Positions 43,993-52,725 of a stretch of 64,000 nt of DNA are shown here, piece by piece. The notes under the pieces are model-generated. The model did not search any database and was not told the DNA's origin. It worked only from the letters and a program-made list of their open reading frames with translations. Within the stretch, counting starts at the first letter, position 1, and every line of letters starts with the position of its first letter. The stretch is taken from NCBI RefSeq assembly GCF_017308015.1, contig NZ_JAFKFW010000004.1, positions 124,001 to 188,000 of the forward strand. Reading direction: 5' to 3'. Both the position numbers and the translations under genes were made by a program. The stretch is from Allobosea sp. (GTDB taxonomy: Bacteria > Pseudomonadota > Alphaproteobacteria > Rhizobiales > Beijerinckiaceae).

Positions 43993-44874
43993 ATGAGTGT
44001 TCATGCCTCGGCCAGAGAGCGGCGAGCAGGATTAAGCCTGCTCGCCGGTACCCATACGCGGTATTGGCTCCTGATCGCGCCGGCCTTGTTCATGCTGTGC
44101 GTGTTCTACATATACCCGATCGGCCGCGTGCTCTGGATGAGTGTAACCGTCCCGGCGCCCGGCTTGGGGAATTACGAACTCCTTGCGACCAGCGCATCGA
44201 TCCACAAGATGCTGCTGACGACGGCGCGGATCACCATGGTGACCACCGTCGTTACGCTGATCTTGGCCTATATTCTGGCTTATACACTGGTGCATTCGTC
44301 GCCGCGAACGCAGCGATGGATGTTTCTCGGCATCCTGATCCCATTGTGGATCTCGGTCCTCGTGCGGGCATTCGCCTGGTTCGTCCTGCTGCGTCGGGAT
44401 GGGCTGATCAATTCCGTTCTGATGTCGAGCGGCATCATCGATACGCCGCTGAGCCTGATCTGGAACGAGACGGGCGTGATGATCGGCATGATTCACTACA
44501 TGCTGCCGCTGGGCGTGCTGCCGATCTACGCCAACATGCGCGATATCGATCAACGCTGCATCGCCGCGGCTCGTGGACTGGGCGCGAAGCGGTTTGAGGC
44601 TTTCCGGAGGGTCTTCCTGCCGTTGTCCCTTCCGGGCGTGGTGGGCGCAGGCATCCTCGTCTTCATCTTCTCGCTTGGTTTCTTCGTGACTCCGGCGCTG
44701 CTGGGTGGCGGCAAGACGCTGATGATCGCCGAGTACATCAAGGTTCAGATTCTCGAAGTCGTCCGTTGGGGACTGGGCACGATGCTCGCCGCAACCCTGC
44801 TTCTGCTGATCGGCGGGTTGCTGGCGGCGCTGAGCAGGCTGGTGAACCTGCGTAAACTCTTCGGAGCTGGCTGA
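43993..44874 (+). CDS. Polyamine/iron-type ABC transporter permease, PotB-like
   Basis: 293 residues with about six helices. Family motifs include LLIAPALFMLCVFYIYPIGRVLWMSV split over residues 23-48, and the EAA loop RCIAAARGLGAKRFEAFRRVFLPLSLPGVVGA at about residues 188-219. It ends in a one-base overlap with the second permease. Confidence 0.94.
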   Translation: MSVHASARERRAGLSLLAGTHTRYWLLIAPALFMLCVFYIYPIGRVLWMSVTVPAPGLGNYELLATSASIHKMLLTTARITMVTTVVTLILAYILAYTLVHSSPRTQRWMFLGILIPLWISVLVRAFAWFVLLRRDGLINSVLMSSGIIDTPLSLIWNETGVMIGMIHYMLPLGVLPIYANMRDIDQRCIAAARGLGAKRFEAFRRVFLPLSLPGVVGAGILVFIFSLGFFVTPALLGGGKTLMIAEYIKVQILEVVRWGLGTMLAATLLLLIGGLLAALSRLVNLRKLFGAG

Positions 44875-45665
44875 TGAGCACGAACGGCTTTGGCAATATC
44901 TCGATCATGACGCGGTCGATGGCGTGGTTGATCGTCTGCTTCCTCGTGCTGCCCATCACCATCGTCTTCGCAGTGTCGGTGACGGACAAGCACTATCTGT
45001 CGCTGCCCGAGCAGGGAATTTCGTTCCAGTATTACGAGAAGCTGTTCACTTCCGGCCCCTGGATGACGAGCATTCTGCAGAGCTTTGTCATTGCATGCGC
45101 ATCCACGGTCGCGGCGGTCCTGCTCGGCACGTTGTGCGCCATCGGCTGCTGGCGCCTGGGCAACCGTGCAAGCGATTTCGTCCGGATGCTGATGCTGGTG
45201 CCGATCATGGTTCCCACCATCGTCTATGCGCTTGGAATCTATCAGTTCTGGATCGATCTGCGTCTGCTCGACAGCTATACCGGGCTGATCATCGCGCACA
45301 TCGTGACGGGGCTGCCCTATGTGGTGATCACCGTCTCCACGGCGCTTGCGGGGTTTGACCCGCGCCTGGAGCAGGCTTCGCTCAGCCTCGGCGCCAGCAT
45401 TGGCCAGACGCTGAGACTGGTGATCATTCCCAACATCAAGCCGGGGGTGATCTCGGGGGCGATCTTCGCCTTCATTCACAGCTGGGATGAACTCGTCCTG
45501 GCTCTCTTCATCGCCGGCCGCGCTGTCTTCACCCTGCCGCGACGCATGTGGGACGGCATCAACGAATCGCTGGATCCGACCATGGCTGCCGTTGCGGCGG
45601 TTCTGATCGCGATCACTGTCAGTCTTCTCTGTACCGACGCCTATACACGCTCGCGACGAGCCTAA
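44874..45665 (+). CDS. Polyamine/iron-type ABC transporter permease, PotC-like
   Basis: 263 residues with about six helices. The EAA loop is LEQASLSLGASIGQTLRLVIIPNIKPGVISG at about residues 166-196. It begins on the last base of the preceding gene (ATGAG overlap), so the permeases are made together. The amidohydrolase gene follows after 23 bases. Confidence 0.94.
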   Translation: MSTNGFGNISIMTRSMAWLIVCFLVLPITIVFAVSVTDKHYLSLPEQGISFQYYEKLFTSGPWMTSILQSFVIACASTVAAVLLGTLCAIGCWRLGNRASDFVRMLMLVPIMVPTIVYALGIYQFWIDLRLLDSYTGLIIAHIVTGLPYVVITVSTALAGFDPRLEQASLSLGASIGQTLRLVIIPNIKPGVISGAIFAFIHSWDELVLALFIAGRAVFTLPRRMWDGINESLDPTMAAVAAVLIAITVSLLCTDAYTRSRRA

Positions 45666-45688
45666 TCGGAACTTGTGAGGTAAATCCA

Positions 45689-47287
45689 ATGTCTGACGAA
45701 CGCGCTCACGGCGCCCAGAAAACCACTGCGCTCGGCTGGCTCGAACAGAACGCCGATCAGTTGTCCGCCAATCATATGACCATCTGGAATCTGCACGAGC
45801 CGTCCTGGCGCGAGTACAAGTCCGCAGCCTGGTATGTCGAACGTCTGCGGGCCGAGGGCTTCACCGTCGAGGAAGGCACAGGCGGCATGCCGACCGCCTT
45901 CTGCGCGGAATGGTCCAATGGCGATGGGCCGACGATCGGTGGCTATGCCGAGTACGACGCGGTTCCGGGGACGTCGCAGGCGGCTGTTCCGTACCATCAG
46001 CCGCGCGAGGGGGTCAGCCGGCACGCGGCAGGCCATACCGATCCGCATTCCGCGCTCGGCATCGGTTCTTTTGCCGGTTTCCTTGCGGCCAAACATGCGA
46101 TGGAGCGCCATGGTATCAAGGGGCGGCTGAAGTTCTTCGGCGAGCCGGCCGAGAAGATGTGCGGCTCAAAGCCCGTGCACGCGGCCAAGGGCTATTACGA
46201 CGACCTCGACGCCGCCATCAGCTTTCACCCGCACTCGTTCCCGGCACTGGCGAACAGCTGCTTCTGGGACACCCACAGCGCGCCCTACTGGAGCCGGATC
46301 TACACCTTCGAATGCAACAATCCGGAAACGTGGCAGCAGGGCGCCGGCCTTACCACCGTCACGCATAACCACTCGACCGCGCGTGCACCCGGCGCCATCG
46401 ACGCCGTCTGCCTCATGTACACCTCGTCGAAATACACGAAGGAATCCATGCTGCCACACCATGGCAGTTGGAGTCTGAACGAATATATCGTTCAGGCAGG
46501 TTACGCGGCTGCCGACAACCGCGCGCCGGGTCTCGCCCAGATCCAGTATTCGCTGCGCGCGCCGACGCTCGACATGTGCGAGCGCGTCTTCGAGGTGCTC
46601 GACCGCAATGCCGAGCATTGCGCTGCAATGACCCATTGCACGACCTCGGCCGCATGGATCACGCGGACTCGGGCAGGCCTGCCCAACCATGCCATGGCGG
46701 AGACTGCCTGGCGCAATTTCGAGGCCGTCGGTGCGCCGCAATGGAACGAGCGGGCGCGTGAGTTCGGGCGCGAGATTCAAAAAAGCCTCGGCGTCGAACC
46801 GATGGATAATCCGTTCGCGACGGAGATCCAGACCCTGACCGCGCCCTGGGAAGGCGAGAAGGCGTTCCGCGCCCAGTTGCCGGCCTGGCAGAAGAATCTC
46901 GCGGCTGACGATTACGTGGACTACACTTGGCATGCGCCGACGGTCCGGCTCTATGTCGGGCGGCCGACGCTGAAATCTGTCCCCGGCATGCGCTATCCCG
47001 ACTGGACGCGCCATGCGATGGGCGGCATGCCGGACTGCATCGATCCGATGTGGTCGACAGCCAGCAAGGTGATCGCCATGACGATCATCGATCTGCTCAC
47101 CGACGGCACGTCGCTGGCCAAGGCCCAGGACGAGTTCAAGCAGCGCACTGGCGGCGGGATCGGCGGATCGAACTGGGTCGCTCCGCTGTTGCCGCGCGAT
47201 TTCGAGGCCCCGATCCATTACCGCTGGCCCGAATACGTCACAACCGAACGCGGCACCGAATGGACGACGCCGACGGCTGCCGGCTGA
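45689..47287 (+). CDS. M20 amidohydrolase, p-aminobenzoyl-glutamate hydrolase (AbgB)-like
   Basis: 532 residues, longer than standard M20D proteins, as for AbgB. Features are GGYAEYDAVPG (about residue 89), HTDPHSALGIGSFAGFLAAK (about 118) with metal ligands in place of the C-G-H-D motif, FGEPAEKMCGSKPVHA (about 150) and SFHPHSFPAL. AbgB relatives hydrolyse amides of aromatic or other N-blocked amino acids. GAGG lies nine bases before the ATG at 45689. Its place between the importer and the deiminase-like gene suggests that the imported compound is N-acylated and is first freed of its acyl group. Confidence 0.88.
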   Translation: MSDERAHGAQKTTALGWLEQNADQLSANHMTIWNLHEPSWREYKSAAWYVERLRAEGFTVEEGTGGMPTAFCAEWSNGDGPTIGGYAEYDAVPGTSQAAVPYHQPREGVSRHAAGHTDPHSALGIGSFAGFLAAKHAMERHGIKGRLKFFGEPAEKMCGSKPVHAAKGYYDDLDAAISFHPHSFPALANSCFWDTHSAPYWSRIYTFECNNPETWQQGAGLTTVTHNHSTARAPGAIDAVCLMYTSSKYTKESMLPHHGSWSLNEYIVQAGYAAADNRAPGLAQIQYSLRAPTLDMCERVFEVLDRNAEHCAAMTHCTTSAAWITRTRAGLPNHAMAETAWRNFEAVGAPQWNERAREFGREIQKSLGVEPMDNPFATEIQTLTAPWEGEKAFRAQLPAWQKNLAADDYVDYTWHAPTVRLYVGRPTLKSVPGMRYPDWTRHAMGGMPDCIDPMWSTASKVIAMTIIDLLTDGTSLAKAQDEFKQRTGGGIGGSNWVAPLLPRDFEAPIHYRWPEYVTTERGTEWTTPTAAG

Positions 47288-47336
47288 GCATCGCCGCCTC
47301 TCCCCAATTTACTTCATCAGCACGGAGATTTCGATC

Positions 47337-48344
47337 GTGTCGATCATTTCGGAACCCGAATACCGCTACAACATGTTGATCAAGCAGTTCGGCTCGCGCG
47401 CCGAGCCGGCCTTCCACAGCGAGTCCGAGCAGCTCGGCGTCTGGGGGCGGCACTGGGGCTGCAACAACGACGTCGGCCAGTTGCGCATGGTGCTGATGCA
47501 TCGTCCGGGTGACGAGCTGAATATCGTCGATCCGTCCAAGCGCCTGCCCGACATCGGCGCCTTCGGCGATCCGGAGAAGGGCTGGTACTGGCGCGGCAAC
47601 TCGATCCCCGATCTGGCGGCCCAGCAGGCCGAGCATGACGGCCTCGTTGCCGCTCTGCGCGAGGAAGGGGCCGAGGTCGTGTTCGTCGATAAGGCGGCGC
47701 CCGGCAAGATGAAGACTGTCTACACGCGTGACAGCGTCATCGCGGTGAATGGTGGCGCCATCGTCACGCGTTTGGGGCCGCCGATCCGCCGGGGTGAAGA
47801 ACAGCCGGTCACGCGCACGCTGGCAAAGCTCGGCATGCCGATCCTGCGCACGATCACCGGTACCGGCCTCATGGAAGGCGGCAGCTTCGCCTTCCTGACG
47901 CCCAAGGTCGCCGTCGTCGCATTGTCCAGCCGTGGCAACGAAGAGGGCGCGCGCCAGCTCGAAGAGGTGCTGCGCACCCAGGGCGTCGAACTCCTGCGCG
48001 TCGAGTTGACCGGCTATCGCCTGCATATCGACGGTCTTTTCGTGATGCTCGATCCGGAAACCTGCTTCCTGAACCCCTCGATGCTGCCCTTCTGGTTCCT
48101 GGAGAAGCTGACCGAACTCGGTATCCGTCAGATCGAGGTCTGCCCGGACGACAAGACCAGCGTCGTGAATTGCCTGGCTGTCAGGCCGGGGCGCGTTCTG
48201 ATGCGGGAGGGGCTCTCGGAGCGCACCCAGGCGAAGTTCGACAAGGCCGGGATCTCGATCCGCTTCGTGCCCTACGACAACGTGGCTCTCGGTGGTGGCG
48301 GCATCCACTGCTCCACCTCGCCATTGATCCGCGACCCGCTTTGA
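47337..48344 (+). CDS. Guanidine-modifying superfamily hydrolase (arginine deiminase/dimethylargininase-like)
   Basis: 335 residues of the pentein fold shared by arginine deiminase, dimethylargininase (DDAH) and amidinotransferases. Visible active-site parts are TGLMEGGSFAFL (acid, about residue 180), GYRLHIDGLFVML (histidine, about 222) and the nucleophile cysteine in LGGGGIHCSTSPLIRD near the C-terminus (about 326). The early VLMHRPGDEL is also conserved in the superfamily. Start is GTG at 47337 with GGAG nine bases upstream. It would hydrolyse a guanidino group to a ureido group, or move an amidino group; which one is not decided by sequence alone. A clear terminator follows. Confidence 0.88.
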   Translation: MSIISEPEYRYNMLIKQFGSRAEPAFHSESEQLGVWGRHWGCNNDVGQLRMVLMHRPGDELNIVDPSKRLPDIGAFGDPEKGWYWRGNSIPDLAAQQAEHDGLVAALREEGAEVVFVDKAAPGKMKTVYTRDSVIAVNGGAIVTRLGPPIRRGEEQPVTRTLAKLGMPILRTITGTGLMEGGSFAFLTPKVAVVALSSRGNEEGARQLEEVLRTQGVELLRVELTGYRLHIDGLFVMLDPETCFLNPSMLPFWFLEKLTELGIRQIEVCPDDKTSVVNCLAVRPGRVLMREGLSERTQAKFDKAGISIRFVPYDNVALGGGGIHCSTSPLIRDPL

Positions 48345-48351
48345 GACGGGA

Positions 48352-48380
48352 GGGCCGGGCAAGAATGCCCGGCCCTTTTT
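48352..48380 (+). terminator. Rho-independent terminator after the deiminase-like gene
   Basis: Nine-base GC stem GGGCCGGGC / GCCCGGCCC, six-base loop AAGAAT, followed directly by TTTTT. It lies seven bases after the stop codon, so the importer/hydrolase operon ends here and the TPP gene starts a new unit or is reached by read-through. Confidence 0.92.
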
Positions 48381-48415
48381 CCGATAATCTGGTCGATCGA
48401 CGCTAAGGAAGAGAC

Positions 48416-49960
48416 ATGAACGGCGCGGAAAGCTTGGTACGAACGCTCGTGGCAAGCGGAGTTGACACCTGCTTTGCCAATCCCGGCACATCGGAAATGC
48501 ATTTTGTCGCCGCGCTCGACCGGGTTGCCGGCATGCGCTGCGTCCTGGGGCTGTTCGAGGGCGTGGTCTCGGGCGCTGCCGACGGCTATGCCCGCATGAC
48601 GGACAAGCCGGCGGCGACCCTGCTGCATCTCGGCCCGGGGCTCGGCAATGCGCTGGCCAATCTTCACAATGCGCGCAAGGCCAACACCCCCGTCGTCAAC
48701 ATCGTTGGCGACCACGCGACGCATCACCGCCGTTACGACGCGCCCCTGACCTCGGATGTCGAAGGCGTCGCCCGCCCGATGTCGAGCTGGGTCAAGACAT
48801 CGATGGATGCGCGTTCCGTGGCGCGGGACGGAGCCGAGGCGGTTGCCGCCTCCCTGGCGGGAGCGGGAGGGGTCGCGACCCTGATCCTGCCGGCCGATAC
48901 CGCCTGGAACGAGTCCGACGGCCCCGCCGCACCAGTGCCTGTCGCGGCCCGGCCCAAGGTCTCCGACGACGCTTTGCGGGAAGCGGTCAGCGCCCTGCGT
49001 TCGGGCGAGCCGACGCTCATCCTCGTCGGAGGACGCGCGCAGCGGGCGCGCACCATGGAGCTCGCCAGCCGGATCGCCGAAACCTGTGGCGCACGGGTTC
49101 TGGGGCCGACCTCCAACGCGCGCATCGAACGCGGCGCCGGCAGGCCTCGCCTCGACCGGATCTTCTACGTGGTCGGGCGGGCTCTGGAGCAGCTCAGCGA
49201 CATCCGCCGCGTCGTGTTGGTCGGAACGCAGGAGCCCGTGGCCTTTTTCGCCTATCCGGGGAAGCCTAGCCTCGTGCTGCCACCCGAATGTCAGGTCCAC
49301 GCCTTCGCCAAGCCCGAAGACGATATTCTCGATGCGCTCGAGCGACTGGCCGACGCGGTGGGCGCGACGGCGACGAGCCCACTCATCCAGCCCCTGAGCC
49401 GGCCGGACCTGCCCACCGGTGCGATCACGCCCGAAACCATCGGCGCAGTGGTCGGTGCGCTGCTGCCCGAGAACGCGATCGTCGTCGACGAGAGCATCAA
49501 TGCCGGCCGCGGCGTCTACCCCGCGACCATCGGCGCTCCCGCCCATGATTGGCTGCAACTGACCGGGGGGTCGATCGGCATCGGCCTGCCCCTGGCTACG
49601 GGTGCCGCGGTCGCCTGTCCCGACAGGCCCGTCGTCGCTCTCCAGGCCGATGGGTCCGGCATGTACACGTTGCAGGCTCTGTGGACCCAGGCGCGCGAGA
49701 ACCTCAACATCACCACGATCATCTTCTCCAATCGCGCTTATGCCAGCCTCGAAACGGAGCTGCACAATGTCGGCGCGACCAATCCCGGGCGAACGGCGCT
49801 CGACATGCTCGACCTCAGCCGGCCGGACCTGGACTGGGTGAAACTGGCGGAGGGAATGGGTGTCGAAGCCGCGCGCGCCGATACGGTCGAGAAGCTGATC
49901 GATCTCTTCGGGCAGAGCGTCAAAAGGCCAGGTCCCTTCCTCATCGAGGTTCCGTGCTGA
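48416..49960 (+). CDS. TPP-dependent enzyme, acetolactate synthase large subunit/2-oxoacid decarboxylase-like
   Basis: 514 residues in three TPP-enzyme domains. The TPP-activating glutamate is in GLFEGVVSGAADGYARM at about residue 48. The central domain follows, and the diphosphate-binding motif lies in ALQADGSGMYTLQALWTQARENLNIT at about 405-430 (A-D-G-S in place of G-D-G-x). Length and the short N-terminus (CFANPGTSEMHFVAALD) are closer to benzoylformate-decarboxylase-like proteins than to true acetolactate synthase, and no small subunit gene is nearby. In this context a 2-oxo acid decarboxylase acting on a guanidino or ureido 2-oxo acid is plausible. Confidence 0.85.
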   Translation: MNGAESLVRTLVASGVDTCFANPGTSEMHFVAALDRVAGMRCVLGLFEGVVSGAADGYARMTDKPAATLLHLGPGLGNALANLHNARKANTPVVNIVGDHATHHRRYDAPLTSDVEGVARPMSSWVKTSMDARSVARDGAEAVAASLAGAGGVATLILPADTAWNESDGPAAPVPVAARPKVSDDALREAVSALRSGEPTLILVGGRAQRARTMELASRIAETCGARVLGPTSNARIERGAGRPRLDRIFYVVGRALEQLSDIRRVVLVGTQEPVAFFAYPGKPSLVLPPECQVHAFAKPEDDILDALERLADAVGATATSPLIQPLSRPDLPTGAITPETIGAVVGALLPENAIVVDESINAGRGVYPATIGAPAHDWLQLTGGSIGIGLPLATGAAVACPDRPVVALQADGSGMYTLQALWTQARENLNITTIIFSNRAYASLETELHNVGATNPGRTALDMLDLSRPDLDWVKLAEGMGVEAARADTVEKLIDLFGQSVKRPGPFLIEVPC

Positions 49961-49983
49961 CCTGACGTCACGCCGCCCGCCAG

Positions 49984-50014
49984 GATGCGATGCAGTTCGA
50001 GGCTGCATCGCATC
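49984..50014. terminator. Long perfect hairpin after the TPP-enzyme gene
   Basis: Twelve-base perfect stem GATGCGATGCAG / CTGCATCGCATC with a seven-base loop, 23 bases after the TPP gene stop. No T-run follows, so it is either a Rho-assisted terminator or a transcript-stabilising hairpin. Confidence 0.55.
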
Positions 50015-50207
50015 TAGACGCCGTCCGCATGATGATGGCCGGTCCGATCCACGAGCCTCGACCGTGCCGGTGGAATCGGGTCCAGCGGCTGCCCCGTCGG
50101 GCTCCGACATTCGCCCGATTGGAAGCGACCTGTTCGGCGGACCGCTTCAAGAAGCGCAAGCTCGGAAATGCGACGTTTCCGATGCAGATTTGAACCAGGA
50201 TATCGCG

Positions 50208-51437
50208 ATGACCGTGACGATCGATTCCGACCGCCTCTGGAACAGGCATATGGAGCTGGCACGTTTCGGAGCCACGGCCGGGGGAGGCGTCTGGCGCCTC
50301 GCTCTCGACGGGTCGGATCTTGAGGCGCATCGAGCGCTGGCGGATATCGCGCTCGGGCTGGGCTTCAAGCTTTTCCTGGACGACGTCGGCAACCTCTTCA
50401 TCCGACGGGAAGGGCTGGATCCGCTCCTGCCGCCCGTGGTCAGCGGCTCGCATTGCGACAGTCAGCCCAATGGCGGTCGCTTCGACGGCATATTCGGCGT
50501 CCTTGCCGCGCTGGAGGCTCTGCAGAGCATCCAGCAATCGGGCGTGCAAACCCGCCATCCCCTGGAATGCGTCGTCTGGAATAACGAAGAGGGTTCGCGC
50601 TTCGCCCCAGGCTGCATGGGCTCGGCGGTCTATTCCGGCGTGATGTCCCTGGAACAGGCCCTGGCCACGATCGGGGACGACGGCGTGCCGCTGCGCGATT
50701 GCGTGCGCGCGCTCCGGGAGCTTCTGCCGGAGGCGGAACATCGTCCGCTGGGGACGCCCTTCGCCGCCCTGATCGAGGCCCATATCGAACAGGGGCCGGA
50801 ACTCGAGGAAGGCGGCATCACGCTGGGCGTCGTTACCGGGATGCAGGGCAATCTGCGCCTGATGGTGGATGTCACGGGCCGAGAGGACCATTCCGGCACC
50901 ACGCCGCGACGGAGGCGCAAGGATGCGTTCTTCAGCGCGGTCACGATTGTCCAGGCCTTGCGGGAGGCCCTGCATGACGAAAAGGACGTTCTGCGTTTCA
51001 CCGTCGGCCGGTTCAGCATCTCGCCGAACGCCTGGTCGGTTGTACCGGGGAGAGCCAGCTTTGCCATCGATCTGCGCCACCCGGATCAGGCGGAGCTGGA
51101 ACGCTGCCATGCGATCGTCATCGAGACCGTGGCTCGTCACGCCGCGCCCTGCGAAGCGACCGTGACCCAAAAATCGAGCGCAATCCCGGTTTCATTCGAA
51201 GGGCCGGTACGCGATGCCATCCAGAGGGCGGCCCAATTGCGGCAGATCAGCCACCGCTCGATTTATTCAGGCGCCGGACATGATTCCCGGTATTTCCCTG
51301 GCCTGTGCCCCACGGGAATGCTCTTCATTCCGTGCAAGGACGGCATCAGCCACAATGAAGCGGAGTATGCGAGCCCATCCGACATCGCCGCGGGAGCGCA
51401 AATCGTCGCTGACGTCATGCTGGAACTCGCCTCGTGA
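50208..51437 (+). CDS. Hydantoinase/carbamoylase-family amidase, first copy
   Basis: 409 residues. This M20-fold group includes N-carbamoyl-L-amino acid hydrolase, beta-ureidopropionase and allantoate amidohydrolase. Metal and substrate motifs are SGSHCDSQPNGGRFDGIFG (about residue 76), WNNEEGSRFAPGCMGS (about 126), AHIEQGPELEEGG (about 192) and SGAGHDSRYF (about 356). The usual H-L-D-T is H-C-D-S here. AGGA before the ATG at 50208 fixes the start. It would remove a carbamoyl group, releasing CO2 and ammonia from a ureido acid, a natural step after the deiminase-like enzyme. Confidence 0.9.
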   Translation: MTVTIDSDRLWNRHMELARFGATAGGGVWRLALDGSDLEAHRALADIALGLGFKLFLDDVGNLFIRREGLDPLLPPVVSGSHCDSQPNGGRFDGIFGVLAALEALQSIQQSGVQTRHPLECVVWNNEEGSRFAPGCMGSAVYSGVMSLEQALATIGDDGVPLRDCVRALRELLPEAEHRPLGTPFAALIEAHIEQGPELEEGGITLGVVTGMQGNLRLMVDVTGREDHSGTTPRRRRKDAFFSAVTIVQALREALHDEKDVLRFTVGRFSISPNAWSVVPGRASFAIDLRHPDQAELERCHAIVIETVARHAAPCEATVTQKSSAIPVSFEGPVRDAIQRAAQLRQISHRSIYSGAGHDSRYFPGLCPTGMLFIPCKDGISHNEAEYASPSDIAAGAQIVADVMLELAS

Positions 51438-51692
51438 GGGGCTGAACCATGCCGGGGGCGGGCGATCCGCCCAGCCCTGCCGCAAGTCACCACATCCGCG
51501 AGCCACGCCAGGCGCGAGGCTTCCCGAATATGGTGACCATCGTCGGCCATGACGCGATGTTCGCAGAAGCATCCCATCTGTCAGCGAGATTGAACGCCCG
51601 TGCAAGCTGCCCTCCTACGCCGGAACAGGTCGGGCGTCGTGCGAAACGGCAGCCGCTCCCGGCAGCTGTTTCACGACAGGAGAGCTTGACCC

Positions 51693-52613
51693 GTGCCCGA
51701 CAAGACGTCTCGGCCGCTGCCATCGCCGGTCTCCCTGCGCGCCTTCGAAGCACTGGGGCGACTGGGAAGCGTTCGCGCTGCGGGGGATGAGCTGGCTGTC
51801 AGCCATACGGTGATCTCGAAACACCTTCGCCATCTGCAAGAGACGCTGGGGGTGGTCCTGATGGCCCAGCAAGGCCGGCGCCTTGTTCTGACCGAGGACG
51901 GGCGGCGCTATCATCAGGACATTGCAAGTGCTTTTGCTCAAATGCGGCGTGCAACCCGCGCCTTGCGCGCCAAACGCCCGTCCAAACTCAATATCTGGTG
52001 CACGCCGGGCATCGTCGGCAACCGCCTGCTGTCGCGGCTGCCGGAATTGACCGGCCCGCCACGCGACTGGGACATCAATCTCCAGCCGACCCTCGCTCGT
52101 CCGGATCTCGCCGGAGGGGAGGCCGACGCGCTCATCACCTATGCGGAAGGGCAGGAGCGGGACGAACGTATTCAGGTCGAGGAGCTGGTTCGCCCGCGTG
52201 TCTTTCCAGTGGCCAGTCCCGCCTTTCTGGCAGGAAGGGCGCAGATGAGCATCGAGGATATCGCCCATAGTGCGCTCATCCATGAGGAATCGACGGAGCA
52301 ATGGGCAAACTGGCTGGCTCTGGCCGGTCTTCGGGAGATTCCGAGCCTGCACGGCCAGCAGCTTTGGCACGCCCATATAGCGATCGAGGGAGCCCGGCTC
52401 GGCCAGGGCATCGCGATCGCCAACGACATGCTGGTGGAGGACGAATTGAGAAGCGGCGCCCTGGTCGAAGTCGGGAGCTCCAACATCTACATGGGCAGCT
52501 ATCGGCTGCTGGCGCTCCGCAAGCGCTGGACCGAACCCACTATCAGCGTGCTGCGTCAATGGCTGCGCGAGGCTTTCCGGGCCGATCCGGCACGGCCCTC
52601 CGTCGCCGGCTGA
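51693..52613 (+). CDS. LysR-family regulator (GcvA-like)
   Basis: 306 residues. The HTH is SLRAFEALGRLGSVRAAGDE then LAVSHTVISKHLRHLQETLG (about residues 14-53), followed by LTEDGRRYHQDIA and an effector domain. Start is a GTG at 51693 with AGGAG upstream. It lies just before gabT in the same direction and after the carbamoylase gene, so it likely controls the GABA-forming genes on one or both sides. The 255 bases upstream hold its promoter, but I see no clear palindrome. Confidence 0.9.
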   Translation: MPDKTSRPLPSPVSLRAFEALGRLGSVRAAGDELAVSHTVISKHLRHLQETLGVVLMAQQGRRLVLTEDGRRYHQDIASAFAQMRRATRALRAKRPSKLNIWCTPGIVGNRLLSRLPELTGPPRDWDINLQPTLARPDLAGGEADALITYAEGQERDERIQVEELVRPRVFPVASPAFLAGRAQMSIEDIAHSALIHEESTEQWANWLALAGLREIPSLHGQQLWHAHIAIEGARLGQGIAIANDMLVEDELRSGALVEVGSSNIYMGSYRLLALRKRWTEPTISVLRQWLREAFRADPARPSVAG

Positions 52614-52725
52614 TCGCGGCGATCGCGAGATCATGTGCGCAAAAGAGACCGATCCGGCGCTTTAATACTGATTGTTGGGGCAGGGGGCGCCTCCTAGCAT
52701 GAACCCAACGATCCAGGAGGCCTTC

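Noticed and set aside
51456-51472. Hairpin GGGCGG / CCGCCC after the first carbamoylase gene
   Set aside because: Only six base pairs and no T-run, not distinguishable from background in such GC-rich sequence.
52614-52725. Sigma-54-type promoter before gabT (GG...GC spacing in a G-rich stretch)
   Set aside because: The -24/-12 consensus is not met; the G-run only resembles it superficially.
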